From positions 1,240,001 through 1,304,000 of the forward strand of contig JAETXT010000009.1 of the NCBI GenBank assembly GCA_019188255.1: a DNA stretch of 64,000 bases, in the 5' to 3' direction. Source of the stretch: Verticillium longisporum (taxonomy: Eukaryota > Ascomycota > Sordariomycetes > Glomerellales > Plectosphaerellaceae). A model generated the notes under the pieces. It saw nothing but the letters and a program-made list of their open reading frames with translations. It was not told the DNA's origin and ran no database searches. Below, piece after piece: positions 1-12,960 of the stretch. Numbering within the stretch: the first letter of the stretch is position 1; each line of letters begins with the position of its first letter. The position numbers were made by a program, and so were the translations under genes.

Positions 1-1139
1 GGAACGATGCGGGACAGGGGGGCAGAGCAAGAGGCTTTACATCAGAAAGCCGGTGAAGTTCCTCGATCTGGGCTGCCGAGTCTTTTTTATCTTTGTCGAC
101 TGGAGGGCGAGAATGGCCTGGACATTCGCTATCAGGCCCCCGCTCCATGCAGCCAGCAGCTGAAATGCCGTTCAACGCCCTCCCAGTACTGCCGCCTAGG
201 TACTTAGGACGTCACAGCACGCTCTGGAGCCATTAGGACAACCGAAAGGCCAGCCAAGGAGCGCTGTTGACCCTACTGAATCAAGTTTGGGGCCATTCTT
301 CTCCTTCACCGGGGCACTGTCACGGCAAGATTTCAGTGCCGGCTGTCCCCAGCCTTGGCTCCATGGGGTACCAGAACGTATCTGATGGGCTCAACCCCGC
401 CCGCAACATCTGCATGGAAAAACAGGTTTGGCTAGCCTGAATTGCTCGAAGAACTCATCCCTCCAATGCGCGACAGCGCCATCCTCACATGGGGGTGCCA
501 TAGCGTCATTATCGAGGTCATCACTGTGGGAAGCTGGTGTCAAGCTCTTGAGCTGAGTGGAGAAACGGTGGCTAAACATCATCTCTGCAGCATGGGCGTG
601 GTGATCACTAGGCTGGCTGCTGCGACCTTACCCCAATGCCGTTGGATCAAGCGCTTCGCTATCGCAGCTTCTGGAGTAGAATCTACGATGACAAGCATTG
701 CTATGGCTGGAATCACATGTCCATCACTGTAAAAGGGCACAAGGCGGCTGGACAAGATGGAACACGCACCATGGCTTGGCACTTGAAGACTTCCCTTGGG
801 TATCGCGGTGCCAGGCAGTATCCACGCAATGATCTCAGTGTCATTCTGTGCCAAAGGAATCAATCATATCGCCATTTCTGCGCATTACTGTCGCAAGTGA
901 TGGAACCAGAAGCCACCGCCGGTTGAACAGACCAGTAGTCTTCACCAACACTAACACCAAAAAAATGGCCTGGAACACCACTACTCGCAAAGCCCCAAGC
1001 CTAATCGACATCGAGAGATTTTATTGTTCCGAAACAGGAGCATGCGTTGCAGCCAAAGCCTGGTTGTGAATCCTGACCCAAAAGAAGGAAGAAGCATGCC
1101 TCCAGACATCAGTGAAGTATTGCAACCCTAAGGGAACCT
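1..1139. other. Intergenic, no gene supported
   Basis: Only short overlapping open frames on both strands, none with a recognisable domain or convincing composition. Nothing further is seen here. Confidence 0.5.
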
Positions 1140-1706
1140 TCATGCCCCAGACCGCTTTTTCTGAAACTTATCAACATCATATATGACCCTTTTCCTCTCC
1201 CGCTTTCTCCGGTCCGAGGATGACTTCGAATCAAGGAATGCTGCTTGGCTCCCGTGCGAGCGATGATCACGGACATAGTTGTTCGTGTTGGAAGCAGCTA
1301 CCTCCGCTCTGAACTTTGCCTCTCGCGCCTGGTCTCTCTCTCTTTTTACAGAGTCTTCCACATCCTCACCGCTACGAGTGGTCAGTCTCGGTACGATATG
1401 AAACGGTGGAGAGAAAACCGACCTCCCATACTGATTCGCATCTGAATGGTACTCGACATCATACTCGCCGTCAGAAGCGGCTGGCGTCTTCTCCTTCCTC
1501 TTTTCTGACCTCCGATCTACCTTGTAACTTCTCTCGAATTCGGGATAAACGTCTTTTTTAGAGGACGAAGAGCTTTTGTAGGTCTTAGAAGACTGAGCAT
1601 GCCTCTGGGCATGTGCAGATCTCGACGACCGATGGCTGCGTGACGAAGACGGGTCTCCAGTCTCGCGGCTCGACTGGTGGCTTCTTCTCTTTTCCCAATC
1701 TGCCAT
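1140..1706 (-). CDS. Small Ser/Arg/Lys-rich hypothetical protein
   Basis: A single-exon frame of 188 codons begins at ATG 1706-1704 and ends at TGA 1142-1140. The N-terminal third is dominated by Ser, Arg and His (repeated SSR, RSSRS and KSSSSSK stretches). The middle carries DGEYDVEYHSD and the C-terminus is very basic (RRKRERKR, then KFQKKRSGA). There is no signal peptide, membrane segment or known catalytic motif, and I do not recognise the family. The composition suggests a disordered, possibly nuclear protein, but that is inference. The opposite strand is also open in places, so a spurious ORF cannot be excluded. The consistent low-complexity bias and clean ATG favour a real gene. Confidence 0.5.
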   Translation of the reverse strand: MADWEKRRSHQSSRETGDPSSSRSHRSSRSAHAQRHAQSSKTYKSSSSSKKDVYPEFERSYKVDRRSEKRKEKTPAASDGEYDVEYHSDANQYGRSVFSPPFHIVPRLTTRSGEDVEDSVKRERDQAREAKFRAEVAASNTNNYVRDHRSHGSQAAFLDSKSSSDRRKRERKRVIYDVDKFQKKRSGA

Positions 1707-4152
1707 GATGGTATTCTTCTTCAGAATGTATAGGTTTTGGTGCGCGAGTATCGGACTCGGGTCGCTCGGTTTGAATTCGGCAGAGCTGACCTTTTGAGGG
1801 GATGCCGGGAAGAAGAGGGGATCCGGTAGCAGCGTGTCGGTGAGAGAAACGACCTTGTCAAAGATTTGACCTAACCGCCAGGCCCCTTGTCTCTTCGGAA
1901 TCTATGTTCAAGTCACGCGTGCAACCTCTCTCGCAAATCGCACACTCTGCCTGGTGCACCGAGCCATGGTTTCCAACGAAAGCAGTACAGCCCAGTTCGA
2001 AAGCGTCATGTGGAATTCCGAGGGTGACACAACACAGCACCAAGTGCCCAGGGAGGCGCTCGACCTCTTCGCGAAGTGGCTGCGACGGCGATGATGAAAG
2101 CCTCACTATCGCTCAAGCACATATCGCGTCTTGTGCCCGTCGTCGTTTCGATGCCAGCTGCCTGTTTCAAGTCAGCCTGCCCTCTTCAGAGTCGAGAAAC
2201 AGCCCCGCTTAAAGCCTTAACTTCAGGACAAGAGCGCCCTGGAGACCGCAATACGTGAGATGGGCAACTTGAACCGAGTCTCAGAATCTTGATAGCCATA
2301 CAAAAGATGAAGCTGACCTTTGTCTGGCTGTAGGCAACGGAAAGGACCGCCCAGCCCCTCGTATGGGCACCTGTTGGGGCTTAGTGAAACTGCATTTCTC
2401 ACAGCGCCAGCGTGGCTCGACTTGGGACACAATATGGGATAGAAAGGGTCGAGTCGTCCGCATGGGTCGCATGTAGTTCGCTATGGTCCGCGTACGGCGG
2501 GGAATAAAGCTACCTGTACTGATGCTCGGCCGACCATGTCAGGGCAGACTCCCAGCGAGTGCCAAGCAAGTCCAAGGCGCCATCCAAGGCAGACCCGGTG
2601 TGCCTCGTATTGACGCTGGACCATTTGACACAGGCTTCTGAAGGCAGAAGTTACCAGATAACGATAAGGCACATCGTGAAGTATGGATAGAATAGGGAAT
2701 GCCCAGGAAACAGGCGGTCAGACCATCCGGACGTATGCCCGCATTATAGATTTTCTCCTTACTGGGAAAAGAGAGGATCTGATTCATCCATATTACAGTG
2801 CGTCAGCGGCGTTACAGCTGCTGAAAAGGTTGCAAACAAGGGGCTCAAGCAAATAAGAGAAAGACAAGAGCTGCGAGAGGGGGTTAGGACGAGCTTGGAA
2901 AACTTGGAGAATTTGAGATGCGGGTGCCCAACGCCTAATAAGTAATCACTCCAGAGCCTGAAGAGAGCAGCGAAAGTACTTCTGTAGGAATTATGCGCTT
3001 CTTTATCAGAAGGCTCTGCCTATATTTGGGGCATGACGCGATATTATTCTCTATCCACCTCCACACCAAGCAGCAGTACATGCACTAACTTTCTGAGAGC
3101 TGAGACACATCATGCCCCCATGACGTGTCTGAACAGGCATAATTGCGGAGACATTGCATTTGCAAAAGTGTACGAACAATCGATGGCAAAACATCACTTC
3201 CACTTGGAGAAACTCCGAGGTTGAAGAGCTGGAAGACCATGAATGCATTGACGCTTGGGAGGGGAGGGGTTGTCTCACCCCTTGGCGTCACCTACAATCG
3301 GAGATGCGTATCTCAAGAGTTACTACATCTGATCACCTCCGTGTCGTATGCTGTGACTTATGCCATCATCATACCTGGGCCACACGTATTCGCATGTCTC
3401 ATTGACCACCAACAACATGTACCTGCACCTGACAGTATGAAAAACCTAACGATAGGGACAGAGAACCCATCTTCGGCTAGCTCTTGGCCCATCCAACCTA
3501 ATATCCCCCCACCCTCCCCTCCCCAGCTGCTGCTTCTCCGCATACAATATTGTAGCATTGCATATTCTTGAGCAGCTGATGCATCAGCTTTTGAGGTATC
3601 TTGGCGCTTCAGCCTTTGGTTTCTCGTTCAAGCGTTCCATTTAGTCGTGCTAGGAAAGCCTGGTAATTTGAGTCTGTATTGTGTGAGGTACACTTGTTGT
3701 ACTGCTAAAGAGAGCTGCGCGACGAAAGAGCTCCTACAGCACGACCCTCCAGCTTCGCTCAAAGCGGCCGTAGACGAATGTGAGGGTCCAGAAATCTCCC
3801 ACCCCTATCCCTCTGAAGTATGGGAGCATAGCAGACGAATAGGCAATGGTCGATAAGGCAACGCCATCCATGTCCAGCGGCCTGACTGCCACTGGTGGCT
3901 TCTTTTTTGGGGGTCTGTACTGGACTTTACACTGGTATGGTAGGCCCAAGGCTCGATGGGACGATGGCTGATGTTGTGGCTGCACAGTTCGCAGGTGGTG
4001 TGAACCTGGTGGAGGGTGGATGGATGGTTATGAGGGGTATGTCTCCCCACCCATCCAAAAAGAAACTAGAAGGCCATTCATTAGTATGTGTCAAGCGCAT
4101 CCTTAACGCGCCAGAACAGGGTAACCCACCACAAAATCCATGTGAAGTCATC

Positions 4153-4506
4153 CTACTGCTGCCGAGAGCACACACTATCTTTATCCAGACATACTCCGAT
4201 AGTGCCGTAGACAGAGGGGTCAACAACGCCAGCCCAGTCTGCGGCGTGAGTGACCGTGGTGGAGGTCGATTCGGCAGTAGCATACGTGGGGGGGATTGTA
4301 ACACGGGACGGCGACCAAGGCGCGTTTTGATCGGTTGTGGCACCAGTTAGTTTATTGTCCACTGCTCGAATCAGCTGTCGAATCTCATTGTGTCGTAAAT
4401 GACGGTTTTTGATGGCTTTGGAAGTAGTAGACGTCATCAATGACCCATTTGGATGTGAAATCTGCATGTATTCGAGATAGGCGTCGAGGTGGGTTATGTC
4501 TTCCAT
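4153..4506 (-). CDS. Possible small hypothetical protein
   Basis: Reading from the first in-frame ATG (4506-4504) gives about 117 residues starting MEDITHLDAYLEY and ending at 4153. The frame stays open upstream to 4608, but only from a GTG. No domain, signal peptide or membrane helix is recognised. The composition (Thr/Ser-rich second half) is not diagnostic and there is an overlapping frame on the same strand, so it may be chance. It is listed because the first half looks more like coding sequence than its surroundings. Confidence 0.2.
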   Translation of the reverse strand: MEDITHLDAYLEYMQISHPNGSLMTSTTSKAIKNRHLRHNEIRQLIRAVDNKLTGATTDQNAPWSPSRVTIPPTYATAESTSTTVTHAADWAGVVDPSVYGTIGVCLDKDSVCSRQQ

Positions 4507-5191
4507 CCTCGGTCGGCTGTTTCGATGGTGTGGGGGGACGGTGGTGGTTGTTGGCGATGGTTGTGTCAATTCCCTGTACCCAAGACGTGAACAAATTAGC
4601 CTTTTCACTTCATGAATGATCTGAGTAAGGCTCAGGCTGCATGGCTCACCTGGTTGACCCTTGTTGAGCGTCCGCTGACCGAGTTTCAGAAGAAGCTACT
4701 CGGTCCTTTGCCCGTACACGCTTCTTGTTCTTCTGGCGAGCCATCGTTGCGGACTGATTTGGATTACGCTCTTGCACAGCGATATTCGTACAGGAAAGAA
4801 GACAGTCGTTATATATGACAAGAAAAGCTCTGGTACTCTTGATCAGCCTCCTAGAAGAGAAAGAATGAAGACTAGCGTGAAAGACGTGTGACAGTCCTGT
4901 GGCCGCAGTCCTTCATGCTCACCAATCTTTGGCTATTGAGGCTCAGAGTGCACATGAGGCAATAGCCATACAGCATTGTGGGCCACTCGTTGCAGAATCT
5001 GTCTTGCAAGCACCTACCGCGGCTTCAGTAGTGACACGCAATAGGATCTCAGCGCTTCAGACACCCATCATACGCACCCAAAGGTACTGGTACAAGCATA
5101 TTAAGGCAACCGCGCTAGGAAGCCATGACAGCATGGGTTCGCCTTCAGAGACGCCTAACTTATTTTACGAGGCAACCAAAAATGCTTGTGT

Positions 5192-5401
5192 CAGGGGACC
5201 CTGCGGGTTCCCTGCGGAGCCGCCAAGCAGGGGGTCGGTCAGAGGCTGAGGGCTACGAGAAACGTATATACAGACTGCGGAGGGCCCTCCAAGCTGCGGA
5301 GGGCCAGAATTCAGATGTGTTTCAACCCCATACCTACCTTCTATCTATCTGCGGACCACGTGTGGAAGGCCTCATCACTCTGCTCTAACAACGCTCTGAC
5401 A
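5192..5401 (+). repeat. Dispersed CTGCGGA repeat, copy 1
   Basis: Begins CAGGGGACCCTGCGG and runs to about GACAG near 5401. The motif TGCGGA or TGCGGG recurs five times (positions about 5202 to 5352), and there is a GTATATA stretch in the middle. It shares blocks in the same order with 13898-14095 (+) and 24690-24880 (-), including a common GGGCCAGAATTCAGAT block and a CACGTGTGGAAG block. The CAGG start and the sub-terminal repeated motif resemble the end of a hAT-type DNA transposon, but no transposase or opposite end is visible, so the class is inference. Confidence 0.7.
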
Positions 5402-8400
5402 GCTTGGTTCCAACTTTCCCACGTTGATTGACGTATGTGTACTGAAGACTGCGGTACTGGTGGTCTCTCAACCCTCTTGCTGTGCTGTTCAACATGGCGT
5501 CAAGCATGGCGTCAGAGACTTATAGCTATTCTGCATCGATCAAACTTGCCATCCTGACGCGCAACGTAACTGACGCGAGGGCTGGTGTTCTGAAGGTTCA
5601 TGACGCTTGGACCTTAAGAAACCTTTTCTCAATAAGGTTTTTGCACGGCCGAAGAATAAGAGGCGAGAACTCATCTGATATCCGCAGACACGGGGATGAA
5701 GGGCAGCATATTTGTTTTCTCTTACCTTGACTTATTCAAGAAGTCTCCTTCGTAATCAACTGGGAAGCAAGTTCGTAGATATAATTCCACCTTGGAATGT
5801 ATTCAAATGTTGTTAAGGGATTCAACATGAACGAGAAACTTAAGGGAACCCTTCAGAATATGAGGCATTTGGTAGTATGGCGTGGAGCGGGGTTGGTATT
5901 CCATCTGGCTCTTCTCCATGACAAGAAGATCAGGCTGTATGAACACGCCTTAGACATCTTCGAGTATCGGCTCAGCAGCCAAAAGCAAGGCAACCAGTTA
6001 AAATCAAGTGAAGAGACAGACTACCGACGTATCAAGGTACCTGGCTACCTTAGGAGGAGTAGGTAGGTTGCTTGCACGTGACGTTGAGTGACGCACCTCA
6101 GCCGTCACTGTATGATAACTCAACATGCGTGCTAGATCTGCAGAGACAGTGCGGAACTGATTGATTCCAATGGCTTTAGATTTTATTTTATGTTACGGTA
6201 TAATTTGTGCCTAACACGATGAAGGTAACAGCGCGATGAGTTGAGCGGAGATTAAGTGGCGGCCAGAACTTGGGACACCGTCTTCAGCGGCGTTGTCTTC
6301 CGATTTGATCTCAATAAGGCTCGATGTGAACTAGTCGGTCCTGAATTAAAAGACGCGAGTACTGTCGTCGAATCAAGCCGTGATTAGATTGTGCCGGTTC
6401 GGCCCGCTGCCGGTGGTTAGCGCATCTACCTTAGTGTGAGTAGCTTGGCCAACGTGCTGGCAGCATTGTCACTCGCATCCTGGACTGGAGCACATCCATC
6501 ATCGAATAAGATTTAATAATTACATACTGATTGGTACTGTTCTGCCCCTGATACTGCTGCCGGCCACTTGGGTTTCTTTTCGTTGATAAAAGGAGGTGGC
6601 TGACAGGCTGTGTTATGTGGCTTGAGCGCTACCGCCAGTGCCCTCCTCCTCCGGGATAAGTGTTCATATTAGAGTTAGACGAGACTTGATGTGTTTTTGT
6701 ATTGAGGTACTGCATTTCTCCAATTACTCATATCACATAATCAATACGAACCTCGGCCAAGAAGCGCGTAAGGCAAGAGGTACAAAACAAAACATAGTTC
6801 GGCTGTGCCTCATACCTCCACCTCAAAGATCAGCCTCGCCAGAGTGATGAAGTCGACAGGCGAGGCTTCCGACTGATATCATTGGGGCAAAGACAATGTC
6901 CATACTGATAGGTAATCGACCCATGTACCACGTGTGGGAGGGATGGATGAGAACCAAAGGGCCACAACCACAGTCCAACGCTCAAGTCTTACGTGGGACT
7001 GGTGAGACACAAGACCGATGTCGAATAGATGTTGCTGAAGATGATAACGTGTTCTTCCTTGATTCGATGTCCCAGGTATTGGGTCAATACATGCGCTGGG
7101 CTGAGCCTCCCAGTCAGGCGCCATCGGCGAACGACCTCCAGTGCTACGGCAAATGGATGGTGAGATGTAAGACGTCAACCAGAGACAGGCCGCGTCAAAT
7201 ACACCCCACCTTGATGAAGGAATTCTTTTTTACGAGTCCATTCGCTGTACTGTACCACACCATTCAGACACACCAAGAGTCTCCAAGAACGCGCGGTCTG
7301 CAGAAGGAGCTTTAGGGGGCCAACAATGAAGGCATCGCCAATCAACGTGTTCAACAAGGTGAGTTTTCTTGCGAATACGGCGAGCTGAGTATGCAACTTG
7401 GTTGGCTGGTACTCGCGGTCCCTCGCCCTGCCCACATTGGTTGGGTCTTGCTGCCCAAGCCAAACAGAGCCTAAAACCCCTATTGAGTCACCAGAGCGTG
7501 AAAGAGCGGTATGTGGCATGGATCAGGGGTCCGTTGGCAAGGATACCGGACGATAACGCGTCAAATTGTCGAAAATAATTGGGAGAAAGCCTGCTCTGTA
7601 CCATCTTGGCTTACACGTAAGGAGGTATCCGTTACACCGCTTCGTATCACAGGTCAGGACTTCGTAATATCGGATGCGGGGCGCCCTTAGTCTATCCGAC
7701 GACCTACCCTACGAATTAGGGACGACTGACGATTTATAAGATTCCTGCGTGGCAGTGTTTCTCATACCACGAGGCTTCCACAAAATCTCTGGTTCACTAT
7801 GGACTTGAAAATTAACACTTGTTGAATTCAATATCTTGTGGGTCAGCACCCTCCGTTGTTGCGAGTCCTTGACATGTTCACCCATCGACATCTCCTATTC
7901 TTGCCTAAGACTAACCATTCTCTAATAGTGGTGCGTTTCTTGAGGTTCATGGGTTAGAATACATCTCTCTACAAGTGCAGAGGGGTGGCCTGACCTTGAA
8001 TAAAGTTTCCTTGCGTTCACTTCTCCTTCACTAAATAATGGTTTCCCCCATCACCCCAAAGCTCTTTTCAGTCTTAGGATGGCCTGAGTGGCTGCGAGAA
8101 CCCCCCTTGGTAGGCGAACCGGTCCTACTATATCGAGTTCTTGCCAAGGGACTTCTGTCGACAGATGAACACTAGCGTGGCTCACAAAGTGATCGAAGCT
8201 TGAATGGTCCGAAGGTGTCAAGTTTGCACAGAATTGGGGCTTCCTGCTTATAACTGCAGAACTCCATCTTGATGGAAGACCTGCCATTTCTGAAGTTTTG
8301 GATCGAAAGGCAGCCTGAGCTACACGGTCTACTGATGTGCTCGAACCACGCGTTGCCAATGTGGTCGACATGGACGCTGCTACGGCTGCGATTGAGGCGC

Positions 8401-11037
8401 TGTCCTGGTTTGGGGAAGTGTTTGACAACGAGGAGGTCGATTTTGGCGGTGGTAGGAGTCCTCTCACGCTTGTCGATCTGTTGTCCATTTTCATTTGGAG
8501 GCTGGTGTTGAAACACGCTCCATGCGCTGCTGTAGAGGAGAACGACAAAATACGTCGGAAGCGGATCGAATGCTGCAAAATAGTGCTATCACTCACTTCT
8601 CCTGGTCGTCAGCTTTGATCTCATTCCTCGAAGGCCTGATTTTTATATCCATCAATCCGTGTTGGGCCTCTGGAAAGATCCCGTCGTCATGTAGAAAGTG
8701 ATTGGGCAAGGGAGAAGGTCTTCAGCTCCCCCTGAGCCCAAGCACTTAGAGCGCCCGAGCCGACCAGCCGTCATCCCCTGAGTGGGTGTGAAGCGACCAC
8801 GGAATACTTTGGGATCACAAAGTGAGCACAACGAATGAGTGGATATGACTGCAGTAAGTCTAAGGCAATCAATCTTAGAGGGAACTCTTTGAAACCGATA
8901 TACATTCAATACAACAACTGGCCGGCGGATGCAGCACACTGAATGGCGAAGTCAGGACTCTAAGTCAACCGGCCGGCCGGTATGCTGGAAGAACCCTGTG
9001 CTACCTACCAACCCACCTCGCCTCGTCCCCTTGCCCTAAGCTATCGACCCTAAGGGAGGAGTTAGGCAGCATCTCCTTTCTGGCGATTGTCCATCAACAA
9101 CGCGAGACGTTGCAAAAGCCAAAAGCACATCTATTAGCTCGATGTATAATGGTCTCGATCGCTTGCGACGTCTCCTCGGCAAAATCACACGCGTTGCAAA
9201 GCAAATGATGCCTGACATTTGGCATTGTGGGCAAAGTGAGAGGCGGGTCGATACCAGGTCATAACACGCTGGCCGAACGGTCGTTGCCGGAGCTCAACGC
9301 GATGGCGGTGGCACTGGGCAGCCTTTGGGACCTTGTGATTGTGCTTAGGGGCCTTTGCACACGCCATCGAGGCCTAAAGACCGAGAATCTAGCGCTGACC
9401 ATGCCTTGCTAGCCCGCCCCCGCCCCTCTCGCTTCCAGTGGTCCTGTCATGACGGGTGTGAAAATGAGATGGTGTGCCTGCGGATTGCCGTCGCGGAACT
9501 GAAGCTTTCTCACGATCTTGCGATGCTGGCCACGCGTATCGATGAGTCTGTAGCCTGTCCGATCTTCCTGTCTATAAATGCGACCAATGGCATAAGATAA
9601 CTTCTCCCAGCCGCTGCATGAAAGCAGAAGAGATTCACTGTAACATTCGACCAAGAACCACGGCCAACCTGTTATTTGCCATTCGAAATCAGGCATCAAT
9701 CATAACGCCATCCAACGAGTTCGTTGCCTGACTTTCAAAGTGTACTATCCATGCGTGCCAACGCATGTGAACAGTGACGCCGGTTTCGGCCCCTGTATAG
9801 GCATGAACCCGTACACCATCGTTGTCCTATCTCGAAAATGCACATCTGCGTCGAGCCATTCACTCGGCGCGAGCGGTATGATGGGCGCGGGTTTGGAACG
9901 TCGGCCAGCAACCTTGACATATCGCCTTGCCTCCATTCAAACAGACAAGATGGTGATGGGCGACCCTGTATCACGCATGCAGGAATTATGTGCAAGCCTC
10001 AAGACTATCCAAGCCTGGCAGTGACAGCCTCGGTGGCAATGACCGCACAGCGTTGCTTTCCCGTCCCATCAAAGAGAGCCAGTCATCGCTTCCAGATACG
10101 TGATACCGTACGCTGCCCGGCAATAGCATGACTGTAGGTTCAGCCGCGCACCATGCTTCCTGGGGGAAGCGGGGGCTAAGAGCCTGGGCATGCCGGGGGG
10201 GGCTCCTTGGGCTCGTTCAGGTCTCTACCTATGGCACCATCGCGGGCGAGACGACGGCCATGAAGATTCAACGGGGGCCAGGTGGCTCCAGTAGTCAGTC
10301 AGTGCATGTTTGTCGTATCAGGCGGTGATGTGATTGCATTTAGCCTAGCTCTTCCAGGCCTGAAAGATGCTAGGTAACTGACCAATGCTTGATAGTAAGG
10401 CGAGTAACCAAGATAGCTAACCTGCCTTGCCTGCATTCCAGATCGATCACTGGAAGGCCCTGCGAACGGCTCCACGCAGAACTAGTGCAATCGCGAATGG
10501 CTGTTTCGCTCCAGCCACCAAGCTTCCTTTACAGGCCAACCCCGGCCACTACAGTCAACAGAGCTCCAGATATAAAGATAGGGCGGCCAGTCGTTGCATG
10601 GCCTGGCTATGAAGCCCGTCAATGCCAGCGCCAGACATCCAATCGTCAACATTGCCCACTTGATGCATGATTGCATCAGAAGAGCCAACCACTAGCTACA
10701 CAGGCCTACGTTCAGGGACTAATACCTGGACTGGATCAGAAAGCACGATGAACAGCCTCATTTCATCACTTGCGCACAGCCGCCGTTATATAGACGAGCT
10801 TCGCTTCTGAGAGAGCTGTTCAACGATGATCTTTTCCCTCGTTCATGTTCACCCAGCCCAAGGTTTTGAGCTAGTCTTTCCATGCCCGCAGGGTTGTCCC
10901 AACTTCAGAAATAACCAAAGTGCAGGTGAGCTAAAGCTATCCTTCGTCTACAACGAGTGCGAGGCGCCCTGTGGAGGGTTTGAAATGCTGACCATGACGT
11001 GATAGGCGACATCGCACGTGTCGGATTTCATCTCATC

Positions 11038-12960
11038 ATGGCGTCAGACTTGTTCGGCTCTGAGGTCCTGGAAGTATCAGCAGTCCAGTTGGACAGCCAA
11101 GCCCGGTTTGGGGAACACACGCGCAGTCACCGTCAAGTTCCGAAGAACCTACGCCCTGTGGACTCGCTGACGGCACATGATCCTGCGCGTCTCGTCAGGT
11201 CTTCATACAGTGTCCGAGTCAATGATGCGAAGGATTTTGCTTCGCATTGGGAGAACGAGATCGTCCCAATGCTTGCTTCGAGCCTTCCAACACTTCTTGT
11301 CGGGCCATTCTCAGTTGATGTACACACATATCCTCAACTGGCTTCGACTAAGCCCCCACGACTCCTCGTTGTCACTTCATCCACCCGCGCCTCATCTCCT
11401 GCAAAGGAGATCATCACCAGGATGGTTGTAGATTCTCTACCTCTGCAATATCGTTCAGTCAAGCTGCAGTTCTGCCAAGGAACGATCGAATTATGCGCTA
11501 ACCACTTGGGCACGGGTCCGGATGATCGAGACAAGCCATGTCAGCCACGGCGGGCTCAGTACATGTCTTGTCCTGGGCCAGGTGCTTCAATTGGCCAGAC
11601 ATGCGATCTCAATAGCGCATCGCTAGGGGGATTCGTGAACCTTGGGGGACGGAAATCGGCAACGACCACTCGTCACCAGCATGATAAATCTCTGGGCTCA
11701 TCGCCGCGCCCTTTGTGTGTCCAGCATCCGTCGCCACTGGACCAACTTCTCTACCAAGAGCCTTTCAGCAAACGCAACCCTCTGACAGCCATCGGGCACG
11801 TATCGCACTGGAGCGATTTCGGATCTCTGAGGCCGTCTCTGGTCTTCTCAGGGATCTCTCAGCGCAAAGAATTGATATCCATCGAGATGGACTGGGCTGT
11901 GATTGAAATTCAGGGGCCGGGAAAAAATGTCATTCCGACTCCAAGTTTCGCTCACGCAAGCGAGGGACACGTTGTCACGGACTTTGCCGAGGTTTCTGGC
12001 ACAACAGAGGTCTACGGAGTCGGCCGCACTAGTGGCTACTCCTTGGCATATACTTCCGACGTTCCTGGGCTCCAGTACTTCAACGGCGGGTACCATCGCG
12101 AGTGGACTGTCAGACAACACGCACTCAACACCGTAGCTGCACAACAGCTCTCGGAGGGCGGTCTTGAGACTGTGTGCCCAGACCTAGATCAGATGAAGTC
12201 GACAGAGGAATGGATTACGGGAGGTGTTGGCGTCCCAGGAGACTCGGGGGCATGGCTCATGACCCGTGATGGCGATCGCGTTATCGGTCATGTATGGGCC
12301 CGGAGCACAAGTTATGGTCCCATCAACAACCAAAGGTTGACGTACTTCACCCCTTTTGTGGACCTCAAAGCCGACATTGAGGACAAGTCTCAAAAGCACT
12401 TGTCTCTACCCGTCATCCTCTCACGAGCGCCAGCACGTCCTCCTGAGCCTTTGACCCAAATGCCATCTTCCTGGCTATTCACCCAAGATTCAAACGATCA
12501 TTGGAGCCCCGTGTCTTCGCCCGCATTGAGATCACAGCGGCTGCAGAGTCAACGCTTGATCAAGGAGACCACCCCCACAGCGATGATGACAGCTACTTCA
12601 GTCGTGAGCCCATCACGAAGGGCATCCATGCAACAACTCGTCCAACAGAATAGTTTCGCGCAGCACTGTCCACCTCTTGGCCCTATGTTCTCCAATGAAT
12701 GTACGACCTCTGACTCTAGAAGGTCCGAGGTGCCATCATGGTCAGTCGGGTCTTCGACAACTGGGGAAACGGACACCACACTCTGGAGAACACAGGATTC
12801 AGAGTCCCCCGATATAGTCGTCCCTGTATTTGACGACAGAACTCTTGTTCAAGAGCAAATGTCAAGCCAGCTTCGCAGGGCCAAGGCAGTCCCCACTGGT
12901 GATGAACTACGCTTGGTGAGGGCGATAATGGCCTTGAGCCAGGCGGCATGTATGGCTTAA
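11038..12960 (+). CDS. Trypsin-fold-like fungal protein with GDSGAW motif
   Basis: A single open frame of 640 residues from the first ATG at 11038 (the frame is open from a GTG at 10999). Around residue 285 the sequence MDWAVIEI resembles the Asp-bearing strand of fungal trypsin-like proteins. About 110 residues later VGVPGDSGAWL matches the chymotrypsin-fold nucleophile motif GDSG, followed by GHVWARS. The expected catalytic His is not in the frame as read. A neighbouring frame between 11648 and 11680 reads PLVTS, which would fit the His region if two small compensating indels are present (see findings). The C-terminal 180 residues are Ser/Thr-rich and probably disordered. There is no signal peptide, so it is probably intracellular. 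The family appears as large uncharacterised proteins in many ascomycetes. Protease activity is not established. Confidence 0.6.
   Translation: MASDLFGSEVLEVSAVQLDSQARFGEHTRSHRQVPKNLRPVDSLTAHDPARLVRSSYSVRVNDAKDFASHWENEIVPMLASSLPTLLVGPFSVDVHTYPQLASTKPPRLLVVTSSTRASSPAKEIITRMVVDSLPLQYRSVKLQFCQGTIELCANHLGTGPDDRDKPCQPRRAQYMSCPGPGASIGQTCDLNSASLGGFVNLGGRKSATTTRHQHDKSLGSSPRPLCVQHPSPLDQLLYQEPFSKRNPLTAIGHVSHWSDFGSLRPSLVFSGISQRKELISIEMDWAVIEIQGPGKNVIPTPSFAHASEGHVVTDFAEVSGTTEVYGVGRTSGYSLAYTSDVPGLQYFNGGYHREWTVRQHALNTVAAQQLSEGGLETVCPDLDQMKSTEEWITGGVGVPGDSGAWLMTRDGDRVIGHVWARSTSYGPINNQRLTYFTPFVDLKADIEDKSQKHLSLPVILSRAPARPPEPLTQMPSSWLFTQDSNDHWSPVSSPALRSQRLQSQRLIKETTPTAMMTATSVVSPSRRASMQQLVQQNSFAQHCPPLGPMFSNECTTSDSRRSEVPSWSVGSSTTGETDTTLWRTQDSESPDIVVPVFDDRTLVQEQMSSQLRRAKAVPTGDELRLVRAIMALSQAACMA

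Larger units (their letters stand above)
1707..11037. other. Gene-poor block of about 9.3 kb
   Basis: Contains many short frames on both strands without recognisable domains. The supported content is one dispersed-repeat copy (5192-5401) and one weak small ORF (4153-4506). The part from about 5.7 to 6.9 kb looks more AT-rich than the surroundings. No tRNA, rRNA or long coding frame is visible. Confidence 0.5.
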
